Of a stretch of 64,000 nt of DNA, positions 61,589 to 64,000 are shown in pieces. The stretch's first letter is position 1. Each line of letters starts with the position of its first letter. The notes beneath the pieces are model-generated. The model had not been told where the DNA came from. It saw only the letters and a program-made list of their open reading frames with translations, and ran no database searches. The stretch spans positions 191,491 to 255,490 of the forward strand of contig JAFEMH010003625.1 in NCBI GenBank assembly GCA_022495995.1, read 5' to 3'. The stretch is from Adenophora triphylla var. japonica (lineage: Eukaryota > Streptophyta > Magnoliopsida > Asterales > Campanulaceae). The translations under genes and the position numbers were made by a program.

Positions 61589-63290
61589 CTTGTCATCGGA
61601 ATCTTCTTCCCATTACTACGGGATTTCGGGTGAGAGGAACGCCGATCAAACCCGTTGGGGAATATGGGTGCGTGCGGCCGCAAAATTGTCATATGTTCCC
61701 ATTCCGGAAGTGGCAATTGTGACTCGGCTTCTCCTCCCGAAATTGCGGGGGAAGAGTGAGAGGGTGGCACGTATTTGACACCGAGGTAGGATATAGAAGG
61801 AATCCTCCTCTTAGATTCTTCTTGTTCTCGGGATCATATTCGGGCTCTCCCGAGCCAATTTGCGAAGTGTACTAGCTCCGAGATGCTCTTCGGCCTCTTT
61901 CTTGATAAGCCCCGATACGGGCGCTCGCCGGAAGCTTTCTTGTTCGATTCTTCTTGATTGTTCTAACCATCTTGTGTAAATGGTTCTTTCATGTTACGGC
62001 GGAACGGCCCCGGTTCTTCGGTATCGGCCTTCCCTTTATCAGAAATAGCGGGCCTCGTATTCTTGCAAGGAGTCTTCGACATGAGACCAAGATGGGTTGA
62101 TTCGTTCGATATCCTCAAGGCGGGAATCCGGAGTCGGGATCCTCGACGAGGTTGGCCACGGGTATTTGGGGACCTTCATCGGCATCTTCATGGGCATGCG
62201 AAGATTCTCCGCATTCAATCATATTCACTGATTATGGTTCCTTGGCGAGGATTTTTGGCTGTGTTAGGCCGCTTCGGGGCCTTCCAACTTTCCTTGCTCT
62301 ATTAGCCCACTGAATTGCCTTTTTCGAGTGAAGCGGTTGTCGGTCGGATGTCCGTGAGCTTGATGAAAAGCACAATACTTTGTAGTATCCACGGGAGCAT
62401 TCGGATTCTGGGTTGGAAATTCTCCAAAGGCCGCGGCAAGCCTTCTTTCACCGAGTCCCCTAAAGATGTCATTCGGAGGCATTCCAAAGTTTTCGAGATT
62501 CATGACCCGTGGTGCGGGCTCTCAGTGGTTTCTACGGGAGCAAAAGGAGTCGTGTTGTTACATTCTGTCCGCATAGTGAATCATCTCTTTGCCTTTAGCG
62601 GGAGCGAGGCGGTGTTTGCGGGGAGGAGCCCGATATGCGTAGGCGAGTGCGGCGGCCGGTTCTTGATTGTAGGCCTTTTCAAACTTAGGCTGCGAGTTAA
62701 CCATGGCCCGTAAGTGCGAGTATGGGAAGTAGTGAGGGAGGCTCTCGAATGTGGTTTCAAGCATGGCGGAAGATGTCCAGTTGTTCCTCTTCGGAAGGAG
62801 GGATGGCCATTTCACTGAGTTTCGAGATTCCACACGCTTGTAAAAGTCCCCAACATTCTCATCGGGGCCTGCCTTGTTGTTTGTAGGTCAACCCTATTTG
62901 TTTCCCATTCCAAGTTGGCCTTATATTTTTGTGAAGGCATTGGTAATCTGGTCCCATGTGGCCACGGCTTCGGGTTTCAAACGGAAGAACCACTTTAAGG
63001 CCTTTGGACTTCAAGGATAGGCCCAAAATAGTCGGCCCAGCTGGCGATTGGTACATCCTTTGGCTTTCATCGCCAAGGTATATGTGTCCAAATGGGTTTT
63101 CGGGCATGCGGTCCCATCAAAGAGATCCAGATTAGGCATCACGAATTTGTGGGCGAGAGGAACAATAGAGTCAGGGTGCAGCCAGGCGGAAGCGGAACTT
63201 CTTGGCGGTCGGTTCGGCGATACTGCGCTTTCATTTCCTTGTGTTGTTCCATGAACCGGAGCCGAGATGAGGGTCTTGTGGCGGAACCAT
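61589..63290 (-). pseudogene. gag of element D
   Basis: Segments in shifting frames match A gag in order: HPDSIVPLAHKFVMPNLDLF with GTACPKTHLDTYTLAMKAKG (63295-63011), RAMVNSQPKFEKAYNQEPAA, KYCAFHQAHGHPTDNRFT (the last Cys of the knuckle is changed), LIEQGKLEGPEAA and, near 61700, PLPEWEHMTILRPHAPIFPN. The gene is complete in extent but unreadable because of about ten small length changes. Confidence 0.8.
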
Positions 63291-64000
63291 AGCATTGGCT
63301 AGTGGCTGAGCTAGAGAGAGGAGCTACCAGGCGGGCCCGGAGTGGAGGAACGGCCGATCCGGGGACGTAGGTGAAAACATCCTGAAATTTGAGTTACCAC
63401 AGGGAGGCGTGAGTAGGAGCACTGAGCAAAGGATAGAACCTTGCGGCTTGCTGTTGATTTTCAAGCGGCAAAGTAGGTGGAGGCGAGCCCGATGTGGCCG
63501 GATAACTTGGATTTCAGTGGGGCCCGTAAGTAGGCTTGAGTGCGAGCTGTTTGTCCGGATTGTTGAATTGCATGGCAGGGCTGTGGTGAAGGTGTGTAAC
63601 CGGAAGTGCTGCGGTCCTGGTGATTCGGATGACAGGGATGGAGGCTTGGTAACCCATAGAAGTGCAGTGAGGAATGGATTTGTGTGAGGAAGCGGTGAAC
63701 TAGTACTTGTTACGAGGAGGGCTCACGGCGTGGCCCCGAGAACCAAGTTGTGGCGGCATTCCGAGCTGTGGTACATTCTTTGTGAAGGTCGGATTGATCG
63801 GTTCCGAGCGGCGGGATCCAGTCATTATGTGGCATTCCGAGATAGCCCCAACCATGAGAAGACATTAAAATCTTGATTTTGCCCCCCGGCCGGCCCGGGA
63901 TTTGTGCTTAGTCAGAGGCTTGCATGGATCCACGGTAGGTCTGTGGTTGGGGAAGGCTAGCTCGACCCGAAAATCGAGGAGCATGGGTTCTGGTAGTGGC
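63291..64000 (-). pseudogene. Proline-rich gag N-terminal region of element D
   Basis: 63291-63690 matches the N-terminal gag part of A (36264-36690) in nucleotide sequence. 63691-64000 goes beyond the point where A is cut and shows what A has lost, but no clean frame remains. The gag start, leader, PBS and 5' LTR of D should follow outside the window. Confidence 0.6.

Larger units (their letters stand above)
47507..64000 (-). mobile_element. Element D: Tat-type element with antisense PMD and DUF7745-like genes, runs off the right end
   Basis: The 3' LTR is at 47507-49232 and the minus-strand interior extends past the window end, so the 5' LTR is not seen. Order from the LTR: PPT, structured motifs, two tandem arrays, antisense genes 1 and 2, integrase remnant, linker, protease, gag. 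RT and RNase H are deleted at about 58665. Gag and pol match element A closely, so A and D are one family. Numerous 1-3 bp gaps relative to A shatter the frames from about 53 kb on. Confidence 0.9.

Noticed and set aside
1..64000. Host gene, tRNA or rRNA in the window
   Set aside because: Every long coding stretch could be placed in a retroelement, and the PMD and DUF7745-like genes occupy the same place in related elements, so they are element cargo. No tRNA-like cloverleaf with A and B boxes was seen.

Overview
The window is a plant (most likely eudicot) heterochromatin-like block made almost entirely of nested LTR retrotransposons. I see no host gene, rRNA or tRNA. The Ty3/gypsy pol genes, the PBS GTGGCGACTC(T/C)GCTGGGGA, the second archaeal-type RNase H, the DNGS protease and the antisense plant-mobile-domain (PMD) genes together point to the Tat lineage (Ogre/Tat-like), with one Ty1/copia element. 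The species cannot be told from the sequence.

Layout. Element A (minus strand, 1-36690) runs from the 3' end of an antisense gene through integrase, RNase H, RT, protease and gag. Its 3' LTR lies left of the window and its 5' end is lost. Two complete elements sit in it: B (3642-13765, LTRs of 2140/2141 bp, TSD ACACC) and C (15540-32652, LTRs of 1536/1541 bp, TSD AGTAT). At 36686-36691 (AAGCTT) A is joined abruptly to element E, a different Ty3 element (minus, 36691-39998). E is interrupted by copia element G (plus, from 39999). G is interrupted by F (Tat-like, plus, from 43194), and F by D (same family as A, minus, from 47507). D runs off the right end, so the second halves of E, G, F and D lie outside.

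C and D share one architecture on the minus strand: leader, gag, protease, a pol whose RT and RNase H have been deleted, integrase remnant, a structured CTACG...CGTAG motif, a tandem-repeat 3' UTR, PPT and LTR. On the opposite strand, between integrase and 3' UTR, lie two intron-bearing or once intron-bearing genes, a PMD gene and a DUF7745-like gene. A keeps the end of the second gene. B has leader and 3' UTR only, with no coding capacity.

The most interesting signal is a set of element-specific perfect palindromes. In C, GGTCCGTACGGACC occurs four times in the LTR just upstream of the TATA box and as a pair in front of each antisense gene. The pairs in the LTR, before gene 1 and before gene 2 all have exactly 31-bp spacing. 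In D a different palindrome, TATCCGCGCGGATA, takes the same three positions. B and F carry TGTCNNNNGACA pairs at 32-33-bp spacing in their LTRs. I infer a self-regulatory system in which a factor, perhaps one of the antisense proteins, recognises matched sites in the LTR promoter and in its own promoters. Further signals are covarying hairpins, hairpin-forming 3' UTR arrays and a PBS-like copy in U5.
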